Positions 41,114-51,266 of a stretch of 61,229 nucleotides of DNA are shown here, piece by piece. Made by a program: the position numbers and the translations under genes. This DNA is from an uncultured Duncaniella sp. (GTDB lineage Bacteria; Bacteroidota; Bacteroidia; Bacteroidales; Muribaculaceae). Where the stretch lies: NCBI RefSeq assembly GCF_910578445.1, contig NZ_CAJTQC010000018.1, positions 1 through 61,229 of the forward strand. Reading direction: 5' to 3'. The notes beneath the pieces were generated by a model that saw only the letters and a list, made by a program, of their open reading frames with translations, searched no databases and was not told the origin of the DNA. Position 1 is the stretch's first letter. Each line of letters opens with the position of its first letter.

Positions 41114-42958
41114 ATGATTTATCGCAATTTTATATCGATACTAATGGTCTTTGTGGCCGGTCTCTCTGTAAAGGCAGAATCAGGGAGAGTTGCCACCGAA
41201 AGTGACCACTGGATGCTTACGGATGCTCTTGGCCGTAAGGCCTGTGGGTATGATGTGGCCGGCGACCGCAAAGAAGACCGTTTTGTGGGTATGTTCTACT
41301 GGACGTGGCATCAGGGTTTTGATTCGGCCGGTGGTAATGATGATACGTCCGTTGAGGTCAAGAACATCTCGGAAGTGATTCGTCAGCATCCGGAGGCCAT
41401 GAATGACTATAATCATCCGGCATGGGGAGAACCGGGTAAGCGTCCGGGAGTTTTCTACTGGGATGAGCCTATTTTCGGTTATTATAAGACTACTGACCCA
41501 TGGGTGCTTCGCAAACATGCCGAGATGCTTGCCGACGCAGGTATTGATTGTGTGTTTTTTGACTGCACTAACGGTGCGCATATATGGGAAAACTCGTTCC
41601 GTGTGTTGCTCAGGACATGGGATAAGGCTCAGAAAGACGGGGTCAATGTCCCAAAGATAGTCTTTATGCTTCCGTTTGCACCTACTGAAGATTCGCGTAA
41701 GTCGCTTTTAAATCTCTACAGCGGACTTTACGGTAAGGGCGAGTATGAAAATTTATGGTTCTACTGGAAAGGAAAGCCACTCATCATGGCCTATCCCGAC
41801 AATCTGGCAACGACAGGAACTGAGCAGGAAATACGCGAATTCTTTACCTTCCGTCCGGGACAGCCCGACTATGTCTGTGGTTCAGACCCGACCTCTGACC
41901 AATGGGGCTGGCTTGAGGTTTATCCCACTCACGGTTATTGTTATGATAAAGATGCAAAACAGTTTGAGCAGTGTGTGGTCGGGATAGCCCAGAACGCACG
42001 CGCTCTCAGTGGCGGACATTGCTGTGCGTTTAATTTGCCTGACACTTATGGCCGGAGCTACAGCTATCTGAAAGGCTTTGACCCTCGTGAGGATGCTTAC
42101 TTGTATGGGTGGAATTTTCAGGAGCAGTGGGACAGGGCCATTGGTTATCTCAAACCACAGATGGTATTCGTCACTGGATGGAATGAATGGACATCCGGAA
42201 TGTGGACCAAGGCTCACGGGTGGAGCGATCCGCTGTCGTTTGTCGATCAGTTTGACCGTGACCATAGCCGTGACATAGAACCGACCAAGGGCTGGGGTGA
42301 CAAAGGAGATGTCTATTATCAGCAGCTTGTCGATAATGTCCGCCGGTATAAAGGCATGTCTAAACCTCAGACTGCATCCGCACAAAAGACCATAGAACTC
42401 GGCCGTAGAGATGAGTGGGACGATGTGCTTCCGGAATATAAGGCTTATCGTGGCAACACATTTCACCGAGACCACAGAGGCCGTTATGACAAATACTATA
42501 CCAATAATTCAGGTCGAAACGATATTGTCGGAGCGAAGGTCGCTCATGACAGAGACTACGTGTACTTCCGTGTGGAGACGGCCGATGCTCTTACTACTCC
42601 GACCGATCCGAACTGGATGATGCTTTTTATAGACATTGACCGTAATAAGGCTACCGGATGGAACGGCTATGATTTCATTGTTAACCGTAAGTCACCAGCA
42701 GCCGACGGTGTGTGCATTGAAAAATCCATAGGAAATTCATGGGACTGGCGACAGGTCGGTAATGGTCGCTATGCGGTCAACGGAAATATATTGGAAATCG
42801 CAATACCCAAGACTCTCTTAGGTGTCGATGGTAAGCTCAGTTTCGAGTTCAAGTGGAACGACAATATGCAGAATCCGGGCGATATCATGGACTTCTATGT
42901 TAACGGAGACACAGCTCCCGGCGGACGGTTCAACTATCTTTATGAATCATTGCAGTAA
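41114..42958 (+). CDS. GH71/99-like TIM-barrel protein with CBM9-like domain, second copy
   Basis: A 614-residue paralogue of the preceding protein, 45 bases downstream. It has a signal peptide (about 1-21), the same barrel with VGMFYWTWHQGF and VFFDCTNG, and the same CBM9-like module from about residue 440, sharing SGRNDI, the VETADALT region and GWNGYDFIVNR. Its active-site segment is WNEWTSG: Glu358 is kept and Ser361 stands where GH99 has its second Glu. Unlike the first copy it lacks the sorting-like tail, so the two may work in different compartments, perhaps outside the cell and in the periplasm. Confidence 0.8.
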   Translation: MIYRNFISILMVFVAGLSVKAESGRVATESDHWMLTDALGRKACGYDVAGDRKEDRFVGMFYWTWHQGFDSAGGNDDTSVEVKNISEVIRQHPEAMNDYNHPAWGEPGKRPGVFYWDEPIFGYYKTTDPWVLRKHAEMLADAGIDCVFFDCTNGAHIWENSFRVLLRTWDKAQKDGVNVPKIVFMLPFAPTEDSRKSLLNLYSGLYGKGEYENLWFYWKGKPLIMAYPDNLATTGTEQEIREFFTFRPGQPDYVCGSDPTSDQWGWLEVYPTHGYCYDKDAKQFEQCVVGIAQNARALSGGHCCAFNLPDTYGRSYSYLKGFDPREDAYLYGWNFQEQWDRAIGYLKPQMVFVTGWNEWTSGMWTKAHGWSDPLSFVDQFDRDHSRDIEPTKGWGDKGDVYYQQLVDNVRRYKGMSKPQTASAQKTIELGRRDEWDDVLPEYKAYRGNTFHRDHRGRYDKYYTNNSGRNDIVGAKVAHDRDYVYFRVETADALTTPTDPNWMMLFIDIDRNKATGWNGYDFIVNRKSPAADGVCIEKSIGNSWDWRQVGNGRYAVNGNILEIAIPKTLLGVDGKLSFEFKWNDNMQNPGDIMDFYVNGDTAPGGRFNYLYESLQ

Positions 42959-43181
42959 TCTCGAAATAAAGCGAAGTTTTCAAATGTCTCCAAAGCATAG
43001 TTTTAAAGATGAAATATGCTGCGGAGTGTTAAATCAAATAAGAAACATCACATATGTAATATGCTTATAAACAGAGCTGTATGATGATTATGGCACATAT
43101 TGCAAATAAATATGATAAAAAAATGAAACAAATATAAATAAAGTTGAAACTACGAACAAAGCATGTGAATATCGTAGATGC

Positions 43182-43189
43182 TAACTTTG
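43182..43189 (+). promoter_or_regulatory. candidate -7 element (TAACTTTG) for the susCD genes
   Basis: TAACTTTG lies 23 bases ahead of the SusC1 ATG, in the 254-bp gap after the GH71/99-like pair. The surrounding TGCTAACTTTGC recurs at the GH78 promoter. It implies a second promoter inside the locus and excludes the upstream TTG (43144) as start. Confidence 0.55.
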
Positions 43190-43212
43190 CGAATAAACTT
43201 AATCAACCAATC

Positions 43213-46200
43213 ATGACCTACCATCAAAAACATTACATTGCAATTTGCATGGCTATGCTGCTCTGGCTGGTATCAGCTCCGGCCTTGTGGGGTGTTGAAT
43301 TCCCTGTGGTCAGCGGTACAGTCATCGATGGCGAAGGCGAGCCTGTAATAGGAGCGACCATCCGAGAATTGAATACCACGAATGCGACGTTTACCAATGT
43401 TGACGGAGAGTTCACACTTAGGCTCACCTCAAAAAAACCTGTATTGGAAATTAGCTTTATAGGCTATAAGACCGTCAGGAAGCCGGTTGACTCGCCTACA
43501 CTCAATGTGACTATGGAGACAGAAACCACCGATCTTGATGAAGTGGTTGTGGTGGCCTATGGTCAGCAGAAAAAGGTTACTGTCACCGGATCTGTAGCGG
43601 CAGTCGGAGCTGCGGAGATAAAAAAATCGTCCGAACCGAATCTTGCGGCTACACTTTCCGGAAAGCTTCCGGGACTCACAACGATGCAGCAGAGCGGTGC
43701 GCCCGGCGAGGATGATGTTAAAATGTTTCTCCGTGGTGCAGCCACGACAAATGGAACATCTCCTCTTATTCTTGTCGACGGAATCCCACGCTCGTCCATG
43801 AGCGAAATCGACCCGAATGAAGTTCAGTCAATAAGTGTACTCAAGGATGCTTCATCGACGGCTGTGTTCGGTGTGCGCGGAGCTAACGGTGTCATATTGA
43901 TTACCACCCGTCGAGGTGAGGAAGGTAAGGTCAATGTCCATGGTCAGGTCAACTACTCGATGCAGAAGTTTAACTATTGGCCCGAAGGACGCCATTCGTA
44001 TGATTTTGTGCGTCTGGCCAATGAAGCGTCTCTCAATGACGGCGGTGTGCCAAAGTACACAGATGCTCAGGTGGCTCTTTATGATTTGTGGAAGACAGGT
44101 GGTTCGGACGATCCGGCCATACGCTACTGGTATCCTGACACGGACTGGGGTGATGTCTATCTCAAAGATCATTCTAACATGGTTCAGGCCAATGTTAATA
44201 TCTCCGGTGGTTCAAAGAAATTGAAATATTTTGCCAGCGCTGGTTATGTCTATCAGGGTGGTATGTATAAGACAGAGTCAAAGGATGCGCTCGGTTATGA
44301 TCCGCAATCGAAGATGAACCGCTATAATATCCGCACGAATCTTGACTATAACTTTAATAGCTGGATTAGTGCTTCTCTCGACGTAAGTTCTTCTATCAGG
44401 AAGACCAATCAGGCTGCTGCGAATATGGCGGGATCTAATACGGCCGGACTGCGTTGGTCGGCATTGACTTCAAAGCCTACCGTTCCGGGGCCTCTGACGA
44501 TTGCCGGAAATGAGACAAACGGATTTGTTGTTTCCGAGGGTGTTCGCGACGACGGTTCTCTGGCTCTTCATTATGTCAAGGGCAATCGTGTGGTGCAGGA
44601 CAATGAGCTCTCTCTTGCCCAGTCGGCTTACGGACAACTCAATCGTTCAGGTTATAAGCTGCTTGTCGAAGCATCGGCAAACGCTATTGCAACTCTCAAT
44701 TTCAATCTCGACCGTGTCACCAAAGGCCTCTCTGCCCGTGGCGTGATTTCATTTGAGACATATGCGCAGCAGCTGACAATGGGCAGCAAGGACTTTTCAG
44801 GTTACCGCTACGATCTCAACCCCGGAGGATATGACCACCCGGTTTTCACGATGGAGGGTAATTCCGAAGACGACGGCCAGCTTGCGCTTTCACGTGCCGA
44901 TATTAGCCGATGGTTCATGAATGTGCAGGCTCAGATTAACTATAACCGCACTTTCAACAAGATTCACAATGTGACCGGTATGGTTCTCTTCCAGCGCGAC
45001 GAGAAGGAAAACATTCTTGGTTCGATTCCGTATAAGATGATTGGTCTTGCCGGACGTTTCACCTATGCGTTCGATTCCCGTTATCTTGCTGAGGTCAATA
45101 TCGGATATAACGGTTCTGAGCAGTTTGCTCCCGGTCATCGTTTTGGTTTCTTCCCTGCATTTTCGCTTGGCTGGGTAGCTTCAAACGAAAAATTCATGCA
45201 GCCTCTTGCTGAAGCCGGTTGGCTGACCAAACTGAAATTCCGTGCTTCGGTCGGGAAAGTCGGTAATGATGAACTTTATGCCGGAGCAGACGAGGCAATT
45301 CGTCAGAATCATAGATTCCTCTATCTCGACAATAACTCGAAAATTCCATTCATCTACCATCCACAGGATGCCATTATGATTCCGGGCTCGCTCACAAGCG
45401 CCGGCGACGGTACGGGTGTCATCTATGAAAGTCTCATCGGTAATCCTGATATTCATTGGGAAACAGCATGGAAACAGAATTACGCTGTTGATTTCACACT
45501 GTTCCGAAACTTGGACGTGACATTCGACTGGTTTTATGAGAAGCGTTCCGATATTCTTATCTCGCGCAACACAATTCCAAGTCTCGGTGGCCTGACCACA
45601 ACGCAACTTCCGCGTTCCAATTTCGGTAAGGTCAGGAATTCCGGTTATGAAATCTCCGGCCGCTATAACTATTCGATAAACAAAAATCTTGATTTCTTCC
45701 TCTCAGGAAACTTCTCCTATGCAAAGAATATCGTTATCAACGCTGATGAGGTATATCTTGGTGATGACTATGCCTATCCTTATCGGACTGAAGGATTCAG
45801 CATCGGACAGCAGTTCGGCTATCTTATAGACCGTTCGGTAAATCCTGAGCTTGGACTTGACGGGACCGGGTTCTATAATTCTGACGAACAGATTGCATTG
45901 CGCGGACTCACATACTCCGGCATTCAGCCAAAACGTGGTGACTTCGTATATAAGGATCTTAATAATGACGGAATCATTGACCAAAAGGATATAGCACCGA
46001 TAGGATATTCGAGTCTTCTACCGCGGATTTCATATGGTCTGACATTCGGAGGTAACGCATATGGGTTTGATTTTTCAGTGATGCTTCAGGGCGTAGGAAA
46101 ATATACCCGTTATTTCGGCAGTCAGGTGATGTATGAAGGATTCGGAACTGTTTTCTTCTCTGATATGTGTGACAATCGCTGGAGCGACGAGCGCTATGCG

Positions 46201-46500
46201 GCCGGTGAAACCATCACCCATCCTCGACTCTCGCTTGTCGACACATCGAGCCATACCACGAATGATTACTACACGATGGATGCGTCATATATCCGTCTCA
46301 AGAACCTTACAGTCGGTTACACTCTGCCACAGAAACTGACAAAGAAAATAGGTATGAGCAATGTGCGAATATATATGAGCGCCGACAATCTCCATACATG
46401 GAACAAACTACATACCAAGATGATTGACCCCGAACAGAATGGATTTTCGGCTTATCCGCTGATGAAAACCTATACTGCCGGTCTGTCGATCGACCTCTAA
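43213..46500 (+). CDS. SusC-family TonB-dependent transporter 1
   Basis: An outer-membrane glycan importer of about 1095 residues. The ATG at 43213 is followed by a signal peptide (about 1-30). A carboxypeptidase-regulatory-like domain follows (VSGTVIDGEGEPVIGATI, about 33-110), then the TonB box region DEVVVVAYG, a plug (about 125-230, with LSGKLPGLTTMQ and ILVDGIPRSSMSEIDPNE) and a 22-strand-type barrel with the SusC late block YIRLKNLTVGYTLP. It pairs with SusD1, 27 bases downstream, forming a lidded import complex for oligosaccharides released by the surface enzymes. Confidence 0.95.
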   Translation: MTYHQKHYIAICMAMLLWLVSAPALWGVEFPVVSGTVIDGEGEPVIGATIRELNTTNATFTNVDGEFTLRLTSKKPVLEISFIGYKTVRKPVDSPTLNVTMETETTDLDEVVVVAYGQQKKVTVTGSVAAVGAAEIKKSSEPNLAATLSGKLPGLTTMQQSGAPGEDDVKMFLRGAATTNGTSPLILVDGIPRSSMSEIDPNEVQSISVLKDASSTAVFGVRGANGVILITTRRGEEGKVNVHGQVNYSMQKFNYWPEGRHSYDFVRLANEASLNDGGVPKYTDAQVALYDLWKTGGSDDPAIRYWYPDTDWGDVYLKDHSNMVQANVNISGGSKKLKYFASAGYVYQGGMYKTESKDALGYDPQSKMNRYNIRTNLDYNFNSWISASLDVSSSIRKTNQAAANMAGSNTAGLRWSALTSKPTVPGPLTIAGNETNGFVVSEGVRDDGSLALHYVKGNRVVQDNELSLAQSAYGQLNRSGYKLLVEASANAIATLNFNLDRVTKGLSARGVISFETYAQQLTMGSKDFSGYRYDLNPGGYDHPVFTMEGNSEDDGQLALSRADISRWFMNVQAQINYNRTFNKIHNVTGMVLFQRDEKENILGSIPYKMIGLAGRFTYAFDSRYLAEVNIGYNGSEQFAPGHRFGFFPAFSLGWVASNEKFMQPLAEAGWLTKLKFRASVGKVGNDELYAGADEAIRQNHRFLYLDNNSKIPFIYHPQDAIMIPGSLTSAGDGTGVIYESLIGNPDIHWETAWKQNYAVDFTLFRNLDVTFDWFYEKRSDILISRNTIPSLGGLTTTQLPRSNFGKVRNSGYEISGRYNYSINKNLDFFLSGNFSYAKNIVINADEVYLGDDYAYPYRTEGFSIGQQFGYLIDRSVNPELGLDGTGFYNSDEQIALRGLTYSGIQPKRGDFVYKDLNNDGIIDQKDIAPIGYSSLLPRISYGLTFGGNAYGFDFSVMLQGVGKYTRYFGSQVMYEGFGTVFFSDMCDNRWSDERYAAGETITHPRLSLVDTSSHTTNDYYTMDASYIRLKNLTVGYTLPQKLTKKIGMSNVRIYMSADNLHTWNKLHTKMIDPEQNGFSAYPLMKTYTAGLSIDL

Positions 46501-46527
46501 GAATATTTCCCAATATATTTTCAGATC

Positions 46528-48420
46528 ATGAAAAAACATTTTATAAATATATTCATAATTGTCTCGGCGATTTGTGGTGGAGGATTGTCTATGTCCTCGT
46601 GTCAGGATGACCTTGATGTCACGCCTGATGGCCGTATGACACTTGATGTTGTGTTTCAGACTCCGGAAAACACCAAAGATTACTTTGCTTCGGCATGGTC
46701 ACATATCCCGCAGAAGATGTTTATGTATTATTTCTTTGACAACTTCCTTATCGATATGGCCGACGAGGGATGGTCGACTGCGGAATACCAGCCATTGATT
46801 ATCTCTGACCTTTATGCCGGCAACTGCAACAGCACCAAACATCGGTTCGAGTGGGATGACACCACACAAGGTAAGTGGGATGGCGGATACTGGGTACGCT
46901 ATTGGGCTATGGTCCGTATCCTTAACAACTGTCTCAAGAATTTCCCTCATGCTGTGTTCGAAAGCGAAACAGAACGGGAGTTGTGCACTGCGGAAGCACG
47001 TGTGTTAAGGGCGTTCTACTACCTGCAATTAGTGAAATTCTATGGTGACCTGCCGATAGTGACAGATGTCCTCAACGTGAATTCTTCATATGCGGGCATG
47101 GAACGTAAGGCTGCATGGGAAGTGTTACAGCATATTGTCAGCGAATGTGAGGCAGCTCTTGAAAGCCCCAATCTTCCGTGGAAAATCACAGCTGTCCAGC
47201 AGAAAAACCGAATGACCAAAGGAATCGCCTGTGCAATTATCTCTCAGGCTTCGCTCTTTGCTGCGAGCCCGCTATTCTGTAAAGATCAGGATTTGTGGCA
47301 ATATGCTTATGAGAAAAATAAGAAAGCGTTTGATCTTCTCATAGCCAATGGTTATGAGCTCTATACCCACCTTGTCGACAACAAGTCGTATGCGAACTGC
47401 TATCAGGAATATTTCGCATCGCGCAGTTATGCAGGCTCAAAAGCTGATGATAAGGAGACAATCTGGGGCAGTCCGCTCAATTGGGGCGTCAATCATTCCA
47501 CCATCAATGGTGTGCCTATTTTTGCAGTGGAGACACATCAGGCAGGATGTATCCCTACTCAGGAGCTTGTCGATGCCTACGATATGCTTGCTACGGGTGA
47601 GCCTATCTACGATCTCGCCAATCCGTATGTCGATGAGAAGCATTCGGATATCAATATAAATTCAAAATCAGGTTATAACCCTGAAGCTCCCTATGAAGGT
47701 CGTGACCCGCGATTCTATGCGTCGGTCATATATAACGGTTCGAAACTCAACACCGGTGTGTTGAACAAAACTGTAGAGACTTGGAACAATGAGACTACAT
47801 GGGATGGAAAGGAGTCCGACTTCGCATCGGGAAGCGGTAACGCGAAGATTGATATCACATCACAGCGCTACACCCGTACCGGTTATTATAACAATAAATA
47901 TCATACCTATAAAGTGACTCCCGGTCAGATGAAGGATGAAGGAAACTGGAAATATTATCGTCTTGGCGAGATTTATCTGAATCTGGCAGAATGTGCGGTG
48001 GAAACCAACAAGATTCCTGAGGCCATGAATCTGGTCAATGAAATTCGTCATCGTGCAGGGTTTGCAGCTGCTGTGGACAAGGTTGCATCAGGCCAGAATG
48101 ATGCGCGGCTTATCGTACGCCATGAGCGACAAGTCGAGCTTGCATTCGAGGAACACCGCTATTTCGACTGCCGTAGGTGGGGCAGGCCGGATGAGGACAT
48201 AAAGGAGGAACGTTATAATACCGGAATGTGGATTCACAAAAATGGTAAAAAATATGTATATGTCCGTTTCCCTTTAGGTAAGGAGCAGGGAAAAGGTCTG
48301 AGCAAATACTGCTCTGCCGCAAAATATCGCCTCGTTCCGATTCCGCTGAAAGAAGCAAGCACGCTCGGGTCGCTCACAGGCTTTGGTGCAGACTATTGGC
48401 AAAACCCCGGTTGGGAGTAA
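46528..48420 (+). CDS. SusD/RagB family glycan-binding lipoprotein 1
   Basis: A 630-residue surface lipoprotein that acts as the substrate lid on SusC1. The signal peptide ends in MSSC (Cys 25) with QDDLD after it. The TPR-like helical core is visible with EARVLRAFYYLQLVKFYGD (about 150-168), the usual EIYLNLAECAVE and VNEIRHRAGF segments near residue 480-515, and RHERQVELAFEEHRYFDCRRW near 530-550. Length and motif order are normal. Confidence 0.94.
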   Translation: MKKHFINIFIIVSAICGGGLSMSSCQDDLDVTPDGRMTLDVVFQTPENTKDYFASAWSHIPQKMFMYYFFDNFLIDMADEGWSTAEYQPLIISDLYAGNCNSTKHRFEWDDTTQGKWDGGYWVRYWAMVRILNNCLKNFPHAVFESETERELCTAEARVLRAFYYLQLVKFYGDLPIVTDVLNVNSSYAGMERKAAWEVLQHIVSECEAALESPNLPWKITAVQQKNRMTKGIACAIISQASLFAASPLFCKDQDLWQYAYEKNKKAFDLLIANGYELYTHLVDNKSYANCYQEYFASRSYAGSKADDKETIWGSPLNWGVNHSTINGVPIFAVETHQAGCIPTQELVDAYDMLATGEPIYDLANPYVDEKHSDININSKSGYNPEAPYEGRDPRFYASVIYNGSKLNTGVLNKTVETWNNETTWDGKESDFASGSGNAKIDITSQRYTRTGYYNNKYHTYKVTPGQMKDEGNWKYYRLGEIYLNLAECAVETNKIPEAMNLVNEIRHRAGFAAAVDKVASGQNDARLIVRHERQVELAFEEHRYFDCRRWGRPDEDIKEERYNTGMWIHKNGKKYVYVRFPLGKEQGKGLSKYCSAAKYRLVPIPLKEASTLGSLTGFGADYWQNPGWE

Positions 48421-48444
48421 TCCACACAACAAACCTACACTATC

Positions 48445-51252
48445 ATGATTCACAAGAAAAATATAATTCCGATATTTATGGTTTCAGCCTCGCTCACAGC
48501 GATGGCTGGCATCAAGCCCGATTCTATTCCTTACGGACAGCAGGAACTTCAGGCTGCTTTTGGTTATCAGGATACACGCGACAGCTATACGGGCGCTCAG
48601 TCGTCGGTGAAGGCTGAGGCTATTGATAAATGGAAAGGGACATCGCTTGAGAGTGCCATTCGTGGAAAACTTTCAGGCTGGTACAATGGGGTGGTCCGCG
48701 GACAGAGTTCTCCCTACGCGACTGATGCCCTTGTGGTGCTCGACGGGATTCCGATGCCGTTTATGTCGCTTGCCGATCTTGACCCTACCACCGTTGCCGA
48801 GGTTACCATACTTAAGGATGCGGCAGCTAAAGCTCTCTACGGGCCACAAGGCGCACAGGGTGTGGTTATCGTCACGACCAAACATGGTCAGAACAATTCG
48901 ATGAGTGTCAATGTTTCAGCCAATTTCGGAATCGAGAAAGCCACCCGGAATCCGGATATGCTTGATTCGTATGGTCAGGCTGTGTTGCGCAACTTTGCTC
49001 TGACGAATGATGGTCTTGCTCCTAAGTTTACAAACGCTCAGCTGACGGCGTTCAGGGATGGGACGGCAACCGACAATGACTGGCGTGATATGTATATGGA
49101 CGATATGTTGTTCCAGAAATATAATGTTCAGGTCGGGGCAGGTTCTGAGAAAGTCCGCTTCTATATTAATGTGGGTTTTGCACGTGAATCAGGACGTTAC
49201 AACACCACATATGATGATAAGTACAATCCGTCGGACTATACCAACCGTTTTACCGTTGTTTCGAATCTTGATGTCGATATAACCCCGTGGATGCGGGCAT
49301 TTGCCAATACCAATATCGGTGTGCGCCGTGTCAACGCCGCTTATCTCGGAGGAACTGAGATTTATAAATTGCTTTATACCACGCCCAACTGGGTTGAAGA
49401 CGGTGTCACACCTGATGGAGGGGTGATTACAAATGAAGGTTATGCCAATCCATTGCGTGGTGCTATCAACTATGGTGGTGTCAACCAGATGACACGTACT
49501 GATCTCGCAGCTAATATCGGGTTTGACCTTAAGCTTGATTTCATCACCAGAGGACTTTCGTTTAAGGGCATTTTCGGTTATAGCTCGATTTATAATGGCA
49601 TCAGAGGCGGCATCCATGACTATGGCCGTGTCGTGTATAATGAAAATACCCAATCATACGAGCCTTGGGGCAGTAACGTAGAAACACCGCTGTCATGGGC
49701 CAAAGGCACGACTACTAATTATTACATGGATATTCAGGCAATGTTAAATTATAGCCGTGTTTTTGCGGAGGATCACTCTGTGGATGCTTTAATACATTAC
49801 ACGTCTGAAGATTATCGCGGTGACGCTGAAAAATGGTATAATTATGCCTTCATTCTTCCGACAAATCGCATACAGCTTGCCGGAGAGGCTAAATATGGTT
49901 TCAAGAACCGCTATTTCCTTCAGTTTGATTTCAATTATGCAGGTTCTGAAATGTTGGCAGAGGGCAATCAGTTCCATTTTTCCCCGACAGTGTCTGCTTC
50001 ATGGGTTCCTTCTGAAGAAAGCTGGTTCAGAAACGACATTGTCACCTACCTGAAACTCCGGGCCTCATATGGAGCTCTTTTCTATGACTCACTTCGTGAT
50101 CAGGATTCCCGTTATCTGTACAATAATGTATATCGCGCCTCGGTCGGCGGTATTTCCGGCATCTATTCGGGTTACGGTGTGTTGAATATGCGTCGTGGCA
50201 ATCCGGCTATCGGATGGGAGAAATCAAAACAGCAGAATTATGGTTTTGACCTTGGATTCTGCGATAAATTCCATATAAATTTCGACTACTGGCGGACAAA
50301 TCAGGATGGTGTCCTTCTTCAGTCGGAACTCATACCTACACTCGGTGGTATAAAGACAGAGAATCGACCGTTTACCAATTCCGGCAAGGTGTTTAACACT
50401 GGTGTTGATCTTGGTCTGACATATAGCACTCAGCTGGCGTGTGGACTTGGCATAACCGCTTCCGGGCAGATGGGGTGGAACAAGAACCATTGGGTGACGG
50501 CGAGCGAGCTTTCATATGCGAATGCCGGCTATGCCTATCCTTACCGAAAGACAGGTTATGCTATCGGTCAGCAGTGGGGCTATCTTATAGACAGTTCGAA
50601 CGGGTCGATATTTTATAACTCTCAGCAGGAAATCGACAATTCAAATCTTCGTTATACCGGCAAGCAACCCCGCCCCGGCGACCTTAAATTCAAGGATCTT
50701 AATGACGATGGAATCATCGATGAAGGGGACTACGCTCCGCTTGATGGAGTCTACGATATGCCTCGTATAGAATATGGTGCTTCTGTCCAGCTTGACTACA
50801 AAGGGTTTGACCTATATCTCGATTTTGTCGGTGAGGGAGGTCGGTCCGTGCTCCTTAACAAGAGTGTCGGGGTGGCAGAATTCGTTGACGGTGTCACCAC
50901 CGAGGGAGTCTATATGCCGATTCATCAGAGCGCATGGACTGCAGAAAGATATGCCGAGGGACGTCATATCGGCTATCCCGCTCTGTCGTCATCATCTTCT
51001 TCAAGTCTTCAGCCTAATGCGTTCTATGTGTCTAAACTTGATTATCTGCGCCTCAGGAATGCCACACTTGGCTATTCTCTTCCCGATAAGATTGTCTCGC
51101 GGATAGGAATGTCAAAACTTCGCTTCTATGTTGCTGCCCAGAATCTTTTTACTTGGGACAACATGAAGTTTGAAGGACTTGACCCGGAGGTTGCCCAAGT
51201 CTACACTAAAGTTTATCGCTCGTTTAACTTTGGCCTTAACATTAACTTTTAA
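48445..51252 (+). CDS. SusC-family TonB-dependent transporter 2, short N terminus
   Basis: A 935-residue second SusC. It has a signal peptide (about 1-21) but no carboxypeptidase-regulatory-like domain; the mature protein starts almost directly at the TonB-box-like IPYGQQELQAAFGY and the plug, where SLESAIRGKLSGWYNG and ALVVLDGIPMPFMSLADLDP take the usual places. The barrel and the late block YLRLRNATLGYSLPDKI are complete. It is thus shorter than SusC1 by about 160 residues, mostly at the front. It pairs with SusD2, 15 bases away. Confidence 0.92.
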   Translation: MIHKKNIIPIFMVSASLTAMAGIKPDSIPYGQQELQAAFGYQDTRDSYTGAQSSVKAEAIDKWKGTSLESAIRGKLSGWYNGVVRGQSSPYATDALVVLDGIPMPFMSLADLDPTTVAEVTILKDAAAKALYGPQGAQGVVIVTTKHGQNNSMSVNVSANFGIEKATRNPDMLDSYGQAVLRNFALTNDGLAPKFTNAQLTAFRDGTATDNDWRDMYMDDMLFQKYNVQVGAGSEKVRFYINVGFARESGRYNTTYDDKYNPSDYTNRFTVVSNLDVDITPWMRAFANTNIGVRRVNAAYLGGTEIYKLLYTTPNWVEDGVTPDGGVITNEGYANPLRGAINYGGVNQMTRTDLAANIGFDLKLDFITRGLSFKGIFGYSSIYNGIRGGIHDYGRVVYNENTQSYEPWGSNVETPLSWAKGTTTNYYMDIQAMLNYSRVFAEDHSVDALIHYTSEDYRGDAEKWYNYAFILPTNRIQLAGEAKYGFKNRYFLQFDFNYAGSEMLAEGNQFHFSPTVSASWVPSEESWFRNDIVTYLKLRASYGALFYDSLRDQDSRYLYNNVYRASVGGISGIYSGYGVLNMRRGNPAIGWEKSKQQNYGFDLGFCDKFHINFDYWRTNQDGVLLQSELIPTLGGIKTENRPFTNSGKVFNTGVDLGLTYSTQLACGLGITASGQMGWNKNHWVTASELSYANAGYAYPYRKTGYAIGQQWGYLIDSSNGSIFYNSQQEIDNSNLRYTGKQPRPGDLKFKDLNDDGIIDEGDYAPLDGVYDMPRIEYGASVQLDYKGFDLYLDFVGEGGRSVLLNKSVGVAEFVDGVTTEGVYMPIHQSAWTAERYAEGRHIGYPALSSSSSSSLQPNAFYVSKLDYLRLRNATLGYSLPDKIVSRIGMSKLRFYVAAQNLFTWDNMKFEGLDPEVAQVYTKVYRSFNFGLNINF

Positions 51253-51266
51253 ATCAGACCACACCG

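Noticed and set aside
43144..43212. Extended N terminus for SusC1 from a TTG at 43144
   Set aside because: The promoter -7 element lies within this segment, and the ATG at 43213 gives a proper signal peptide.
43852..45606. Long open frames on the strand opposite SusC1 and other large genes
   Set aside because: They lie wholly within well-supported genes, show no signal peptides or motifs, and reflect codon use of the opposite strand.
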